Positions 8,367-16,273 of a stretch of 64,000 nt of DNA are shown piece by piece; within the stretch, counting starts at the first letter, position 1, and each line of letters opens with the position of its first letter. The stretch is taken from NCBI RefSeq assembly GCF_001403795.1, contig NZ_CXSU01000005.1:527597-591596 (forward strand). The letters are read 5' to 3'. Under the pieces are notes generated by a model. The model did no database searches. It was not told the DNA's origin and saw nothing but the letters and a program-made list of their open reading frames with translations. Source of the DNA: Jannaschia donghaensis. Lineage in GTDB: Bacteria; Pseudomonadota; Alphaproteobacteria; Rhodobacterales; Rhodobacteraceae. A program made the translations under genes and the position numbers.

Positions 8367-9566
8367 TTAGGCCGCGGGCACTTTGTAGTCGGGCAGATCG
8401 AAGTTGTTGGGATCCGCCTTATCCGCGCTGTCGAACAGGGACGCGAAGGCCTGCACCGGGGAGGAGGCGGCGAATTTTGCGCCGCTGTTGATCAGCTTCA
8501 CCTTGAAGCGCGACTGGGCGTAGGCGACGTCGGGCACGCCCGGCGGCAATTTCTGACTGCGCGTGGCGAAGGCCTTGAACTTGCGCTCGTAGGCAAGAAA
8601 CGCCTCTTCGGGCGCGTCGTTGGTCCCCAGTTCGTTGGCCAGGACATAGGCCCCGATGATGGCGAGCGTCGTGCCCATGCCGGTATAGGGCGTCGGGCAA
8701 TGCGCCGCGTCGCCCACCAACGCGCAGCGTCCGCGCCACCACGTCGCGGATTTGATCTGATGCAGCGGACTTAGGAAGATGTCGTCGACCCGGTCCAGCG
8801 CCTCGGCGATCCGGTCGCTTTCCCATCCCGCTCCGTCCAGACGCGCGCGCAGGCGTTTGCGCTTGTCGTTCGTCGACATGTGTTCGGGATTGCTGTCGGC
8901 GCTCAGAAAATTGACCGAAGCGCGCATGGTGCCCTGATTGTCGGGCCGCAGGAACGCGATCACGCCCGTCGGACTGGTGTACCAGCGCCACCAATCGTTG
9001 TCGTGGGCCTGACGTGGGATCGTGAAATACGATGACCAGCAACCGAGGTACCTTTCATAATCGTGCTTACCGATCACCATCGGGCGGGTGGCCGAATTCA
9101 TACCATCGGCGGCAAGGACGACGTCGAAAGTCTCCTTCATGCCGTCGTCGAAGGTAACGTGGACGGCATCCGCAAGGCTTTCGAGGCCCCGGATCGTGGT
9201 GCCGTAGCGATAGGTGACCGTTTCGGGTGTCGCCTTGACCAGAATATCGACCAGCTCTCCACGCAGGATCTCGATCTCGCGCGTGATGGCACCTTTCTTT
9301 TCGACTGGAAACTTGGCAATCGCGACGTTGTCGGTGTCGACGAACTGCAGGCCTTTCTCGCCCGTGTGGCGGGATTTGATCTCCTCCTCCAGGCCCATCA
9401 GGCGGACGATGTCGCGCGCGGCGTCGGTGATGTCTATGGCCTGCCCACCAAGGCGCAGGCTGTCCGCCCGCTCCACGATCGTGACGTCCCACCCGTGCCG
9501 GGCCAGCCAGTAAGCCGTCATCGGACCGGCGACGCTGGCCCCCGAAATCAGTGCCTTTTTCGCCAT
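8367..9566 (-). CDS. FAD-dependent monooxygenase (PheA/TfdB/UbiH superfamily)
   Basis: The 399-residue product has the N-terminal FAD-binding Rossmann motif ALISGASVAGPMTAYWLARHG (a G-x-S/G-x-x-G variant), the middle strand with LAADGMNSATR (the DG motif), and the GRCALVGDAAHCPTPYTGMGTT motif near residue 290 that contacts the FAD ribose and pyrophosphate. It belongs to the aromatic hydroxylase-type flavoprotein monooxygenases; the substrate is unknown. The ATG at 9566 is preceded, on its strand, by GGAGAC. The longer upstream frame to 9839 runs into the rpsA promoter and is not coding. It diverges from rpsA. Confidence 0.87.
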   Translation of the reverse strand: MAKKALISGASVAGPMTAYWLARHGWDVTIVERADSLRLGGQAIDITDAARDIVRLMGLEEEIKSRHTGEKGLQFVDTDNVAIAKFPVEKKGAITREIEILRGELVDILVKATPETVTYRYGTTIRGLESLADAVHVTFDDGMKETFDVVLAADGMNSATRPMVIGKHDYERYLGCWSSYFTIPRQAHDNDWWRWYTSPTGVIAFLRPDNQGTMRASVNFLSADSNPEHMSTNDKRKRLRARLDGAGWESDRIAEALDRVDDIFLSPLHQIKSATWWRGRCALVGDAAHCPTPYTGMGTTLAIIGAYVLANELGTNDAPEEAFLAYERKFKAFATRSQKLPPGVPDVAYAQSRFKVKLINSGAKFAASSPVQAFASLFDSADKADPNNFDLPDYKVPAA

Positions 9567-9701
9567 GGTGGGTCTCCGTGGTTTGATCGTTGTCGAACAA
9601 ACGGCCCCCTCGACGGGCAGGTTCCGTCCGCGACACCGTCGATGCGGCTTTGCAGGGTGGGGCGGGGCGCGACGTGCCGGTGAGCGGTTTCGGTCGTCCC
9701 C

Positions 9702-9730
9702 TTGCCCTTTGGCCGCAATTCGCCTAGACC
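9702..9730 (+). promoter_or_regulatory. Putative promoter of rpsA
   Basis: TTGCCC at 9702-9707 and TAGACC at 9725-9730 are separated by exactly 17 bases. Nearly the same pair precedes trpB, the MORN gene and carB in this window, which supports a housekeeping sigma-type promoter. The transcript would have a 5' leader of about 120 bases before the rpsA start at 9861. I see no further structured element in 9731-9860. Confidence 0.5.
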
Positions 9731-9860
9731 CCCGCGCGTCACCCGACAGTGCGACGGACAAGCGGCTCAAGCCGCACCCGGCGCGCTTTCCGACCAAACC
9801 AAGACCGGCGGAGACAACCGCACGGCCAGTCAAATGCAACCGTTAGGAACTACACGCCAT

Positions 9861-11543
9861 ATGGCTACCAATGCATCCATGGAGGAGTTCGAGGCCCTCT
9901 TGAACGAAAGCCTCGAAATCGACACGCCGACCGAAGGGTCGGTGGTCAAGGGCAAAGTGCTGGCGATCGAAGCCGGCCAGGCCATCATCGACGTCGGCTA
10001 CAAGATGGAAGGCCGCGTCGATCTCAAGGAATTCGCGAATCCCGGCGAACAGGCGGAGATCGAGGTCGGCGACGAAGTCGAAGTCTTCCTGCGCAACGTC
10101 GAGAACTCCAAGGGCGAAGCCGTCATCTCCCACGAGATGGCCCGCCGCGAAGCCGCCTGGGACCGTCTGGAAGAAGCCTACGGCAAGGAAGAGCGTGTCG
10201 AAGGCGCCATCTTCGGTCGCGTCAAGGGTGGCTTCACGGTCGACCTTGGCGGTGCCGTGGCCTTCCTGCCCGGCAGCCAGGTCGACGTGCGCCCCGTGCG
10301 CGACGCCGGCCCGCTCATGGGTCTCAAGCAGCCGTTCCAGATCCTCAAGATGGATCGCCGTCGCGGCAACATCGTGGTCTCGCGTCGTGCGATCCTCGAA
10401 GAGAGTCGTGCCGAGCAGCGCGCCGAAGTCATCGGCAACCTGGCCGAAGGCCAGACCGTCGACGGCGTCGTCAAGAACATCACCGAATACGGCGCATTCG
10501 TCGATCTGGGTGGCGTCGATGGCCTGCTGCACGTCACCGACATGGCCTGGCGCCGCGTCAACGACCCGCGCGAGATCCTGTCGATCGGCGAGACCGTCAA
10601 GGTCCAGGTCATCAAGATCAACAAGGAAACCCACCGTATCAGCCTCGGTATGAAGCAGCTGCAGGACGATCCGTGGGATACCGTGATCGCCAAGTACCCG
10701 CTCGACAGCAACCACACCGGTCGCGTCACGAACATCACTGACTACGGTGCATTCGTCGAGTTGGAGCCGGGCGTCGAAGGTCTGGTTCACGTCTCGGAAA
10801 TGTCCTGGACCAAGAAGAACGTGCACCCCGGCAAGATCGTCTCCACCTCGCAGGAAGTGGAAGTCATGGTGCTGGAGATCGACACGGCCAAGCGTCGCGT
10901 CTCGCTCGGTCTTAAGCAGACCATGCGCAATCCGTGGGAAGTGTTCGCTGAAACACACCCCGAAGGGACGCAGGTCGAGGGCGAGGTCAAGAACATCACC
11001 GAGTTCGGTCTGTTCGTGGGTCTGCCCGGCGATATCGACGGTATGGTCCACCTGTCGGACCTGACCTGGGAAGGCCGGGGCGAAGACGTCATCGGCGACT
11101 ACCGCAAGGGCGATATCGTCAATGCGGTCGTGTCCGAGGTCGACACCGACAAGGAGCGTATCTCGCTTTCGATCAAGGCGGCCGGCGGCGACCCCCACGC
11201 GGAGGTCATCGACGGCGTGAAGCGTGGTTCGATCATCACCGTCGAAGTCACCAAGATCGAAGAGGGTGGTATCGAAGTGGAATACGAGGGCATGAAGTCC
11301 TTCATCCGCCGCTCCGACCTGGCCCGCGACCGTGCCGATCAGCGCCCCGAGCGTTTCGGCACCGGCGACAAGATCGACGTCCGCGTGACCAACGTGGACG
11401 CCAAGAACCGTCGTCTGGGTCTGTCCATCAAAGCGCGCGAGATCGCCGAAGAGAAAGAGGCCGTCGAACAGTTCGGGTCCTCCGATTCGGGTGCGTCCTT
11501 GGGCGATATCCTGGGTGCTGCGCTTAAGGGCGACGACGAATAA
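9861..11543 (+). CDS. rpsA: 30S ribosomal protein S1
   Basis: S1 binds mRNA on the small ribosomal subunit and helps unfold and place it for initiation. The 560-residue product consists of six S1/OB-fold RNA-binding domains of about 70 residues (starting near residues 27, 110, 195, 280, 367 and 454), with repeated phrases such as VKNITEYGAFVDLGGVDGLLH, broken here for brevity, and GLVHVSEMSW. The start MATNASMEEFEALL at 9861 matches the usual alphaproteobacterial N-terminus. Upstream in-frame sequence back to 9702 is non-coding leader containing the promoter. A strong terminator follows, so rpsA is probably a single transcription unit with ihfB under a separate promoter. Confidence 0.97.
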   Translation: MATNASMEEFEALLNESLEIDTPTEGSVVKGKVLAIEAGQAIIDVGYKMEGRVDLKEFANPGEQAEIEVGDEVEVFLRNVENSKGEAVISHEMARREAAWDRLEEAYGKEERVEGAIFGRVKGGFTVDLGGAVAFLPGSQVDVRPVRDAGPLMGLKQPFQILKMDRRRGNIVVSRRAILEESRAEQRAEVIGNLAEGQTVDGVVKNITEYGAFVDLGGVDGLLHVTDMAWRRVNDPREILSIGETVKVQVIKINKETHRISLGMKQLQDDPWDTVIAKYPLDSNHTGRVTNITDYGAFVELEPGVEGLVHVSEMSWTKKNVHPGKIVSTSQEVEVMVLEIDTAKRRVSLGLKQTMRNPWEVFAETHPEGTQVEGEVKNITEFGLFVGLPGDIDGMVHLSDLTWEGRGEDVIGDYRKGDIVNAVVSEVDTDKERISLSIKAAGGDPHAEVIDGVKRGSIITVEVTKIEEGGIEVEYEGMKSFIRRSDLARDRADQRPERFGTGDKIDVRVTNVDAKNRRLGLSIKAREIAEEKEAVEQFGSSDSGASLGDILGAALKGDDE

Positions 11544-11570
11544 GTTCGACGCCTCGCGAGCAATCTGGAA

Positions 11571-11606
11571 CGGCCCCGCCTTGTTGGCGGGGCCGTTTCG
11601 CGTTTT
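11571..11606 (+). terminator. Rho-independent terminator of rpsA
   Basis: CGGCCCCGCC (11571-11580) and GGCGGGGCCG (11586-11595) form a perfect 10-base-pair stem with a TTGTT loop, followed by TTTCGCGTTTT. It lies 28 bases after the rpsA stop. Confidence 0.9.
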
Positions 11607-11944
11607 ATTGCCGATCTCGGACCCATTTCGGCCCATTTTCCCCGCCGCGCGCCGCAATTTTAGGTGCAAAAGCGCCACAGAATTGGCGCGCCAATTGTGC
11701 AATTCAAGCGGTCTCCGGTCTGTGGATTGGGAATAGTCGCCAATAAGGTGAGTGGCATAGCTCAGGTGAATTCGCGTTGCAGTTGCGACGGGCTTCCTCG
11801 GGGTAACAGTGTGGACACCTGAAAAAGTGCCGGAAGGCCCTATGATCGGCGGTCCTGCCCCCTTTTTCTGTCCTACGGATAAGGCTATACCACCGCCACC
11901 TGCACGGACCAAATCTGCTTCAATGGACGAAGGAAGGGGAAGAC
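11607..11944. promoter_or_regulatory. ihfB upstream region with a 16-base perfect palindrome
   Basis: This 338-base gap between the rpsA terminator and ihfB holds no convincing gene. It contains the perfect palindrome AATTGGCGCGCCAATT at 11681-11696, followed by a CAATTC at about 11699-11704 that echoes its arm. A TATGAT box at 11841-11846 is a possible -10 element, though no good -35 sits 17 bases before it. ihfB starts after a purine-rich GGAAGGGGAAG stretch. The palindrome is the size and shape of a dimeric regulator site, but no known operator matches it in my memory. Confidence 0.4.
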
Positions 11945-12229
11945 ATGATACGTTCCGAGCTGATTCAGAAGGTCGCAGACGACAATCCGCATCTCTACCA
12001 GCGCGATGTGGAAAAGATCGTGAACACGATCTTCGAGGAAATCATAGACGCGCTGGCCGTCGGCAACCGGGTGGAGCTGCGCGGCTTCGGTGCTTTTTCG
12101 GTCAAGCAGCGTGACGCGCGAACCGGCCGCAACCCGCGCACGGGCGAACCCGTTCAGGTCGACGAAAAGCATGTGCCGTTCTTCAAGGCCGGCAAGCTTC
12201 TGCGCGACCGTCTCAACGACAAAGCCTGA
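11945..12229 (+). CDS. ihfB: Integration host factor subunit beta
   Basis: IHF beta pairs with IHF alpha to bend DNA sharply in replication, recombination and transcription. The 94-residue product is a standard HU/IHF fold: [18 protein letters not shown], the central [14 protein letters not shown], and the DNA-intercalating arm with the signature [13 protein letters not shown], ending in [16 protein letters not shown]. Length matches the family. The ATG at 11945 follows a GGAAGGGGAAG purine tract. Location directly after rpsA is typical of proteobacteria. The ihfA partner is not in the window. Confidence 0.96.
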   Translation: MIRSELIQKVADDNPHLYQRDVEKIVNTIFEEIIDALAVGNRVELRGFGAFSVKQRDARTGRNPRTGEPVQVDEKHVPFFKAGKLLRDRLNDKA

Positions 12230-12283
12230 CCTCGAAACGCGCGCCCGCTGGACAGCGTCAGTTCGCGCGGCTAGGTCAGGGTC

Positions 12284-12625
12284 ATGACTTTCCTTCGCTA
12301 TCTCTTCCTCGGCATCCTTGCCCTGTGCCTCGTGGTCCTGGCGCTTGCCAACCGCTCCCTCGTCTCGCTGCGCATCCTTCCCGAAGACATGGGCACGATG
12401 CTGGGGCTGGATCTGTCGGTCACCATGCCACTGTTCCTCGTCATCTTCCTAGCGATGGGGATTGGTCTGCTGGTCGGCTTCGTCTGGGAATGGCTGCGCG
12501 AACACAAGCACCGGGCCGAGGCGCGGTCCGAACGTGCCGAAAAGGAAAAGCTCCAAAAGCAGCTTGCCCGGACCCAGGCCAAGTCCGACAAGGATGACGT
12601 CCTGGCCCTGCTGGGCGATGCCTGA
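12284..12625 (+). CDS. lapA: LapA-family (DUF1049) inner-membrane protein
   Basis: The 113-residue product has two membrane segments (about residues 4-24 and 42-66) followed by a charged coiled coil (HKHRAEARSERAEKEKLQKQ, residues 74-93). This is the LapA (lipopolysaccharide assembly protein A) domain layout; in Escherichia coli LapA acts with LapB in controlling LPS synthesis. The TPR half of E. coli LapB is not encoded next door, so the role is assigned by family only. The position between ihfB and trpF fits gene order in related genomes. The gene lies 54 bases after ihfB and may be co-transcribed. Confidence 0.82.
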   Translation: MTFLRYLFLGILALCLVVLALANRSLVSLRILPEDMGTMLGLDLSVTMPLFLVIFLAMGIGLLVGFVWEWLREHKHRAEARSERAEKEKLQKQLARTQAKSDKDDVLALLGDA

Positions 12626-12649
12626 CAATTTGACGGAATCGTTGGCGTG

Positions 12650-13309
12650 ATGCGCGTGACACAGCCGGGTCGCGCTGTCCGAAGCAAGATCTGTGGCCTG
12701 ACGATGCTGGCGGATGTCGATGCCGCAGCACAGGCCGGGGCCGCCTATATCGGCCTCGTCTTTTTCCCCAAATCCCCGCGAAATGTCGAAATCGCACAGG
12801 CGCGTGACCTTGCCGTGGCTGCGCCCGTCGGTTTGGCAAAGGTCGCGCTTTTGGTAAACCCAGACGATGCGATGCTGGCCGCCGTGGTCGATGCGGTGCC
12901 ACTCGACATGATCCAATTGCACGGATCGGAATCGCCCGAGCGTGTTCTCGATGTGCGCAGACGGACGGGGCTGCCGGTGATGAAGGCGGTGGGCCTGCGC
13001 ACGGCCGACGACCTGCCCACGCTCGACGCCTATGCCGCCGTTGCCGATCAGCTTCTTGTGGATGCCAAGCCGCCCGAAGGGACCGATCTGCCGGGGGGCA
13101 ACGGCGTCGGGTTCGACTGGACCCTGATTGCGGGGCGCGACTGGACGACGCCCTGGATGCTGGCCGGGGGTCTGACCCCGGACAATGTGGGCGAGGCGAT
13201 CCGCCTGACCGGCGCGCGACAGGTCGATGTATCGTCTGGCGTGGAAACCGCACCGGGGATGAAGGATGCCGCCCGGATCGCCGCCTTCGTCGCCGCTGCG
13301 TCCGCCTGA
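12650..13309 (+). CDS. trpF: Phosphoribosylanthranilate isomerase
   Basis: TrpF converts N-(5-phosphoribosyl)anthranilate to the 1-deoxyribulose form in tryptophan biosynthesis. The 219-residue (beta/alpha)8 barrel shows the catalytic KICGLT motif near residue 13, [33 protein letters not shown] (catalytic Asp) and the phosphate-binding AGGLTPDNV and [15 protein letters not shown] and ATG adjoin at 12647 and 12650; I take the ATG. trpB follows after 70 bases, with its own promoter-like boxes in the gap. Confidence 0.95.
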   Translation: MRVTQPGRAVRSKICGLTMLADVDAAAQAGAAYIGLVFFPKSPRNVEIAQARDLAVAAPVGLAKVALLVNPDDAMLAAVVDAVPLDMIQLHGSESPERVLDVRRRTGLPVMKAVGLRTADDLPTLDAYAAVADQLLVDAKPPEGTDLPGGNGVGFDWTLIAGRDWTTPWMLAGGLTPDNVGEAIRLTGARQVDVSSGVETAPGMKDAARIAAFVAAASA

Positions 13310-13325
13310 CGCAAGGTGGGGGCCG

Positions 13326-13354
13326 TTGCAGGCCGGGCCCGCGCGGACTAGACC
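13326..13354 (+). promoter_or_regulatory. Putative promoter of trpB
   Basis: TTGCAG at 13326-13331 and TAGACC at 13349-13354 are spaced by 17 bases, nearly identical to the boxes before rpsA. It would allow trpB to be expressed apart from trpF. AAGGGA at 13366 serves as the ribosome-binding site. Confidence 0.45.
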
Positions 13355-13379
13355 GAAGCCGACACAAGGGAGCGTATCC

Positions 13380-14612
13380 ATGCCCGACGATCTTCTGAAT
13401 TCCTTCATGACCGGCCCGGACGAGAACGGTCGCTTCGGCGACTTTGGCGGGCGCTTCGTGTCCGAAACGCTGATGCCCCTGATCCTAGAGCTGGAAGCGC
13501 AGTACGAGCACGCCAAGACCGACGATAGTTTCTGGGCCGAAATGCACGACTTGTGGACGCATTACGTCGGTCGCCCGTCCCCGATGTATTTCGCGGAACG
13601 GCTGACCGAGAAATTCGGTGGCGCAAAGATCTATCTCAAGCGAGACGAGCTCAACCACACCGGCGCGCATAAGATCAACAACGTGCTGGGCCAGATCATC
13701 CTGGCCCGCCGCATGGGCAAGACCCGCATCATTGCCGAAACCGGTGCGGGCCAGCACGGCGTCGCCACGGCCACTGTCTGCGCCAAGTTCGGCCTGAAAT
13801 GCATTGTATACATGGGTGCGCATGACGTCGAACGTCAGTCGCCCAACGTTTTCCGCATGAAGCTGCTGGGGGCCGAAGTCGTGCCCGTCACGTCGGGGCG
13901 CGGGACGCTCAAGGACGCGATGAACGACGCGCTGCGCGACTGGGTGACGAACGTCGACGACACGTTTTATTGCATCGGCACGGTCGCGGGGCCGCACCCG
14001 TATCCGGCGATGGTCCGCGATTTTCAGGCCATCATCGGCAAGGAAGCCAAGGAACAGATGCAGGCAGCCGAGGGCCGTCTTCCCGACACGATCATCGCCG
14101 CCATCGGGGGCGGGTCCAACGCGATGGGTCTGTTCTTTCCGTTCCTTGACGACAAGGACGTGAACATCATCGGGGTGGAGGCGGGCGGCAAGGGCGTCAA
14201 CGACCGGATGGAGCATTGTGCGTCCCTGACCGGTGGGCGCCCCGGCGTGCTGCATGGTAACCGCACGTATCTTTTGCAGGACGACGATGGCCAAATCCTG
14301 GAGGGGTTCTCGATTTCCGCGGGCCTCGATTACCCTGGTATCGGGCCGGAACATTCCTGGCTGCACGAGATCGGCCGCGCGAAATACGTCTCGATCACTG
14401 ACGTGGAGGCGCTGGAGGCGTTCCAGCTCTGCTGCGAACTTGAAGGCATCATTCCCGCGCTGGAACCGTCCCATGCCCTGGCGCACGTCATGAAGATCGC
14501 GGGAGATCTGCCTGCAGACCACATTATCGTGATGAATATGTGCGGTCGTGGCGATAAGGATATCTTCACCGTCGCGCGCGCCTTGGGGTGGGAAATGGGC
14601 GACGTGCTCTGA
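13380..14612 (+). CDS. trpB: Tryptophan synthase beta subunit
   Basis: TrpB condenses indole with serine using pyridoxal phosphate and works as an alpha2-beta2 complex with TrpA, which is not in the window. The 410-residue product has the pyridoxal-binding lysine in [11 protein letters not shown] (Lys98), the [10 protein letters not shown] motif, the glycine-rich phosphate-binding GGGSNAMG near residue 240, and [14 protein letters not shown]-type COMM-domain region. The ATG at 13380 follows AAGGGA and the family-like N-terminus [20 protein letters not shown]. An upstream in-frame start at 13266 overlaps trpF and is not credible. Confidence 0.97.
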   Translation: MPDDLLNSFMTGPDENGRFGDFGGRFVSETLMPLILELEAQYEHAKTDDSFWAEMHDLWTHYVGRPSPMYFAERLTEKFGGAKIYLKRDELNHTGAHKINNVLGQIILARRMGKTRIIAETGAGQHGVATATVCAKFGLKCIVYMGAHDVERQSPNVFRMKLLGAEVVPVTSGRGTLKDAMNDALRDWVTNVDDTFYCIGTVAGPHPYPAMVRDFQAIIGKEAKEQMQAAEGRLPDTIIAAIGGGSNAMGLFFPFLDDKDVNIIGVEAGGKGVNDRMEHCASLTGGRPGVLHGNRTYLLQDDDGQILEGFSISAGLDYPGIGPEHSWLHEIGRAKYVSITDVEALEAFQLCCELEGIIPALEPSHALAHVMKIAGDLPADHIIVMNMCGRGDKDIFTVARALGWEMGDVL

Positions 14613-14651
14613 CCGCTGCCGGTCAGCGCCAGGAGAGGCCGTTTTTCGGCC
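14609..14651 (+). terminator. Tandem hairpins after trpB, possible terminator
   Basis: CTGACC-GCTGCC-GGTCAG (14609-14626) overlaps the trpB stop and is followed by GGCCG-TTTTT-CGGCC (14637-14651). Neither has a clean uridine tract afterwards, so intrinsic termination is uncertain. Confidence 0.35.
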
Positions 14652-14709
14652 CCGGTTTCGGCACATATCTCGGACACAAGCGTGGGGTCAGAATTTAAGG
14701 AGGCTCCAC

Positions 14710-15222
14710 ATGGCCAGCATTGCACCCCTTTGCCGCGTCTTTCTCGCCTGCGGCTTCGCCGTCGCCGCCGGCCTGCCCGCCGCGGCCCAGACCGCCACCG
14801 ACGACGTCACGGCAGAAGTCGTCGATGCCGCGGGCGATCAGGGTTACGAGCAGGTGTCTGTTCGCGACCGGATCAACACGACCGAATACGAGTTGAAGAA
14901 GGGCACGCAGACGCTCGTCCTGGTCTACGACAAGCTTGCGGCCCGGATGGAAACCGAGGACGGCGTACCGGTCGAGGAGGGGGACGTGCATTCCGGCCTG
15001 AAGGGGCTGGAGACCGCGCTGGAAGCGCATCTGCGCAATGCCGAACGCGCGGCCCTGCGCGGCGAGACCCGGGCGCCCCGCACCGCCGAGCGTGATGCCC
15101 GCCGGGCCGAGCGGTCCGCGAATCGTGGCGGAGGCAGCGCGGATCGCGGTGGCAACGGCGGTGGCAATGGGAACGGTGGTGGAAACGGGAACGGCGGCGG
15201 AAACGGCAAGGGCCGAAACTGA
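14710..15222 (+). CDS. Secreted protein with Asn/Gly-rich repeat tail
   Basis: The 170-residue product has a signal peptide (residues 1-27, ending LPAAAQ), a central mixed region that includes the phrase TTEYELKKGTQTLVLVYDKL, a basic Arg/Ala/Glu helix (about residues 115-138), and a C-terminal tail of about 30 residues made of NGGG and NGNGGG repeats. The ATG at 14710 follows a strong AAGGAGG at 14698, which fixes the start against a longer frame that overlaps trpB. Low-complexity glycine/asparagine tails are flexible linkers or surface features. I do not recognise a family. Confidence 0.68.
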   Translation: MASIAPLCRVFLACGFAVAAGLPAAAQTATDDVTAEVVDAAGDQGYEQVSVRDRINTTEYELKKGTQTLVLVYDKLAARMETEDGVPVEEGDVHSGLKGLETALEAHLRNAERAALRGETRAPRTAERDARRAERSANRGGGSADRGGNGGGNGNGGGNGNGGGNGKGRN

Positions 15223-15237
15223 CGCCTGGGGCCCCAC

Positions 15238-15849
15238 CTATCGCAGGATCGGGTGGTGCGCGCCCGCCGTCTCGGCCAACGTGCCGTCGAGACGGGGGTC
15301 GTCCATAATCTCGACCTCCCGCCGCACCGCCACGAACCCTGACCTCAGATAGAACGGCAGCGCCACGGGGCTGTCCAGGGTGCAGGTGTGCAGATGCAGA
15401 CGCGCGATCGGCCGGGCGAAGGCCCGTGTTATCGCCAGGGTCAACATCGCCCGGCCTGCCCCGATCCCCTGCGCCGCGGGTGTCAGCCCGAAAAAAGCCA
15501 GTTCGCAGGTTTCGCCATCACGGAAGTCGAGCTCCAGAAGGCCCTCCGCACGGCCGGCGAACGTCACGGCGAACACCTCGACGTCCGTGTGCGCGATAAT
15601 CGCTCGCAGGTCCGCATCCGACATCCGCAGACGCGATGACCAGAGCCAGTCCGGCCCGCCGATCCGGGTGAAGAGGTCGCGGTACCAGTCGGTCGCGGGG
15701 GCTTCGAAGCGGCTCAGCACGGTGCCGTCGGGAAGAGTTGCGGGACGCAACTCCGGGACCGCCGTCATCTCCAGATGGGTGACGATCGCCGCGACCTTGC
15801 CGATTGGAACCGGATGAAGCCCGTCTTTCAGCATCTCAATCGGCGGCAT
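15238..15849 (-). CDS. GNAT-family N-acetyltransferase
   Basis: The 203-residue product has the GNAT acetyl-CoA-binding signature FFGLTPAAQGIGAGRAMLTLA (near residue 125, R/Q-x-x-G-x-G/A type) and the C-terminal strand LPFYLRSGFVAVRREVE typical of the fold. The acceptor substrate is unknown. Its ATG at 15849 lies inside the end of the DUF2237 gene, a 14-base overlap, so the two are probably one operon. The stop is 15 bases from the convergent glycine-rich gene. Confidence 0.85.
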   Translation of the reverse strand: MPPIEMLKDGLHPVPIGKVAAIVTHLEMTAVPELRPATLPDGTVLSRFEAPATDWYRDLFTRIGGPDWLWSSRLRMSDADLRAIIAHTDVEVFAVTFAGRAEGLLELDFRDGETCELAFFGLTPAAQGIGAGRAMLTLAITRAFARPIARLHLHTCTLDSPVALPFYLRSGFVAVRREVEIMDDPRLDGTLAETAGAHHPILR

Positions 15850-16222
15850 ATTTCTGCAGGATCTCCATCGGCACGGTATCGAGCGTTCGCTGATGCGTCG
15901 CGGCCAGGCTCACCTTCGGCGCGCAATCCTCATGGTGCGCCTGCAGGAACCGCGCGGCGCACAGACACCAGCGGTCGCCGGGCTTCAGGCCGGCAAAGCT
16001 GTATTCGGGCCGGGGCGTCGACAGGTCGTTGCCAAGATATTTGGAATGAGCCAGGAATTCTTCGGTCACGATGGCGCAGACGGTATGGACGCCGCCGTCC
16101 ATCGGCCCGGTGTTGCAGCATCCGTCGCGGAAAAATCCGGTCACAGGATCAGTGCCGCAAACCTGTAGCGATTTGCCGAACACGTTGAGCGCGGCCAGTT
16201 GTCCGGGGGGTGTCTGGGTCAT
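15836..16222 (-). CDS. DUF2237 family protein
   Basis: The 128-residue product matches the DUF2237 pattern as I know it: LNVFGKSLQVC, the phrase PVTGFFRDGCCNTGPMDGG, HTVCAIVTEEFLAHSKYLGNDLSTP, and GDRWCLCAARFLQA. Several conserved cysteines and the CC pair suggest metal or thiol chemistry, but no function is established for the family. The gene is short and soluble. It heads a two-gene unit with the GNAT protein and is separated by 51 bases from the serine hydrolase gene upstream. Confidence 0.85.
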   Translation of the reverse strand: MTQTPPGQLAALNVFGKSLQVCGTDPVTGFFRDGCCNTGPMDGGVHTVCAIVTEEFLAHSKYLGNDLSTPRPEYSFAGLKPGDRWCLCAARFLQAHHEDCAPKVSLAATHQRTLDTVPMEILQKYAAD

Positions 16223-16273
16223 GTCCGCTCCTATCGTTCACTGTTTTACAGATAGGGCATGCGGCGCAGAAGG

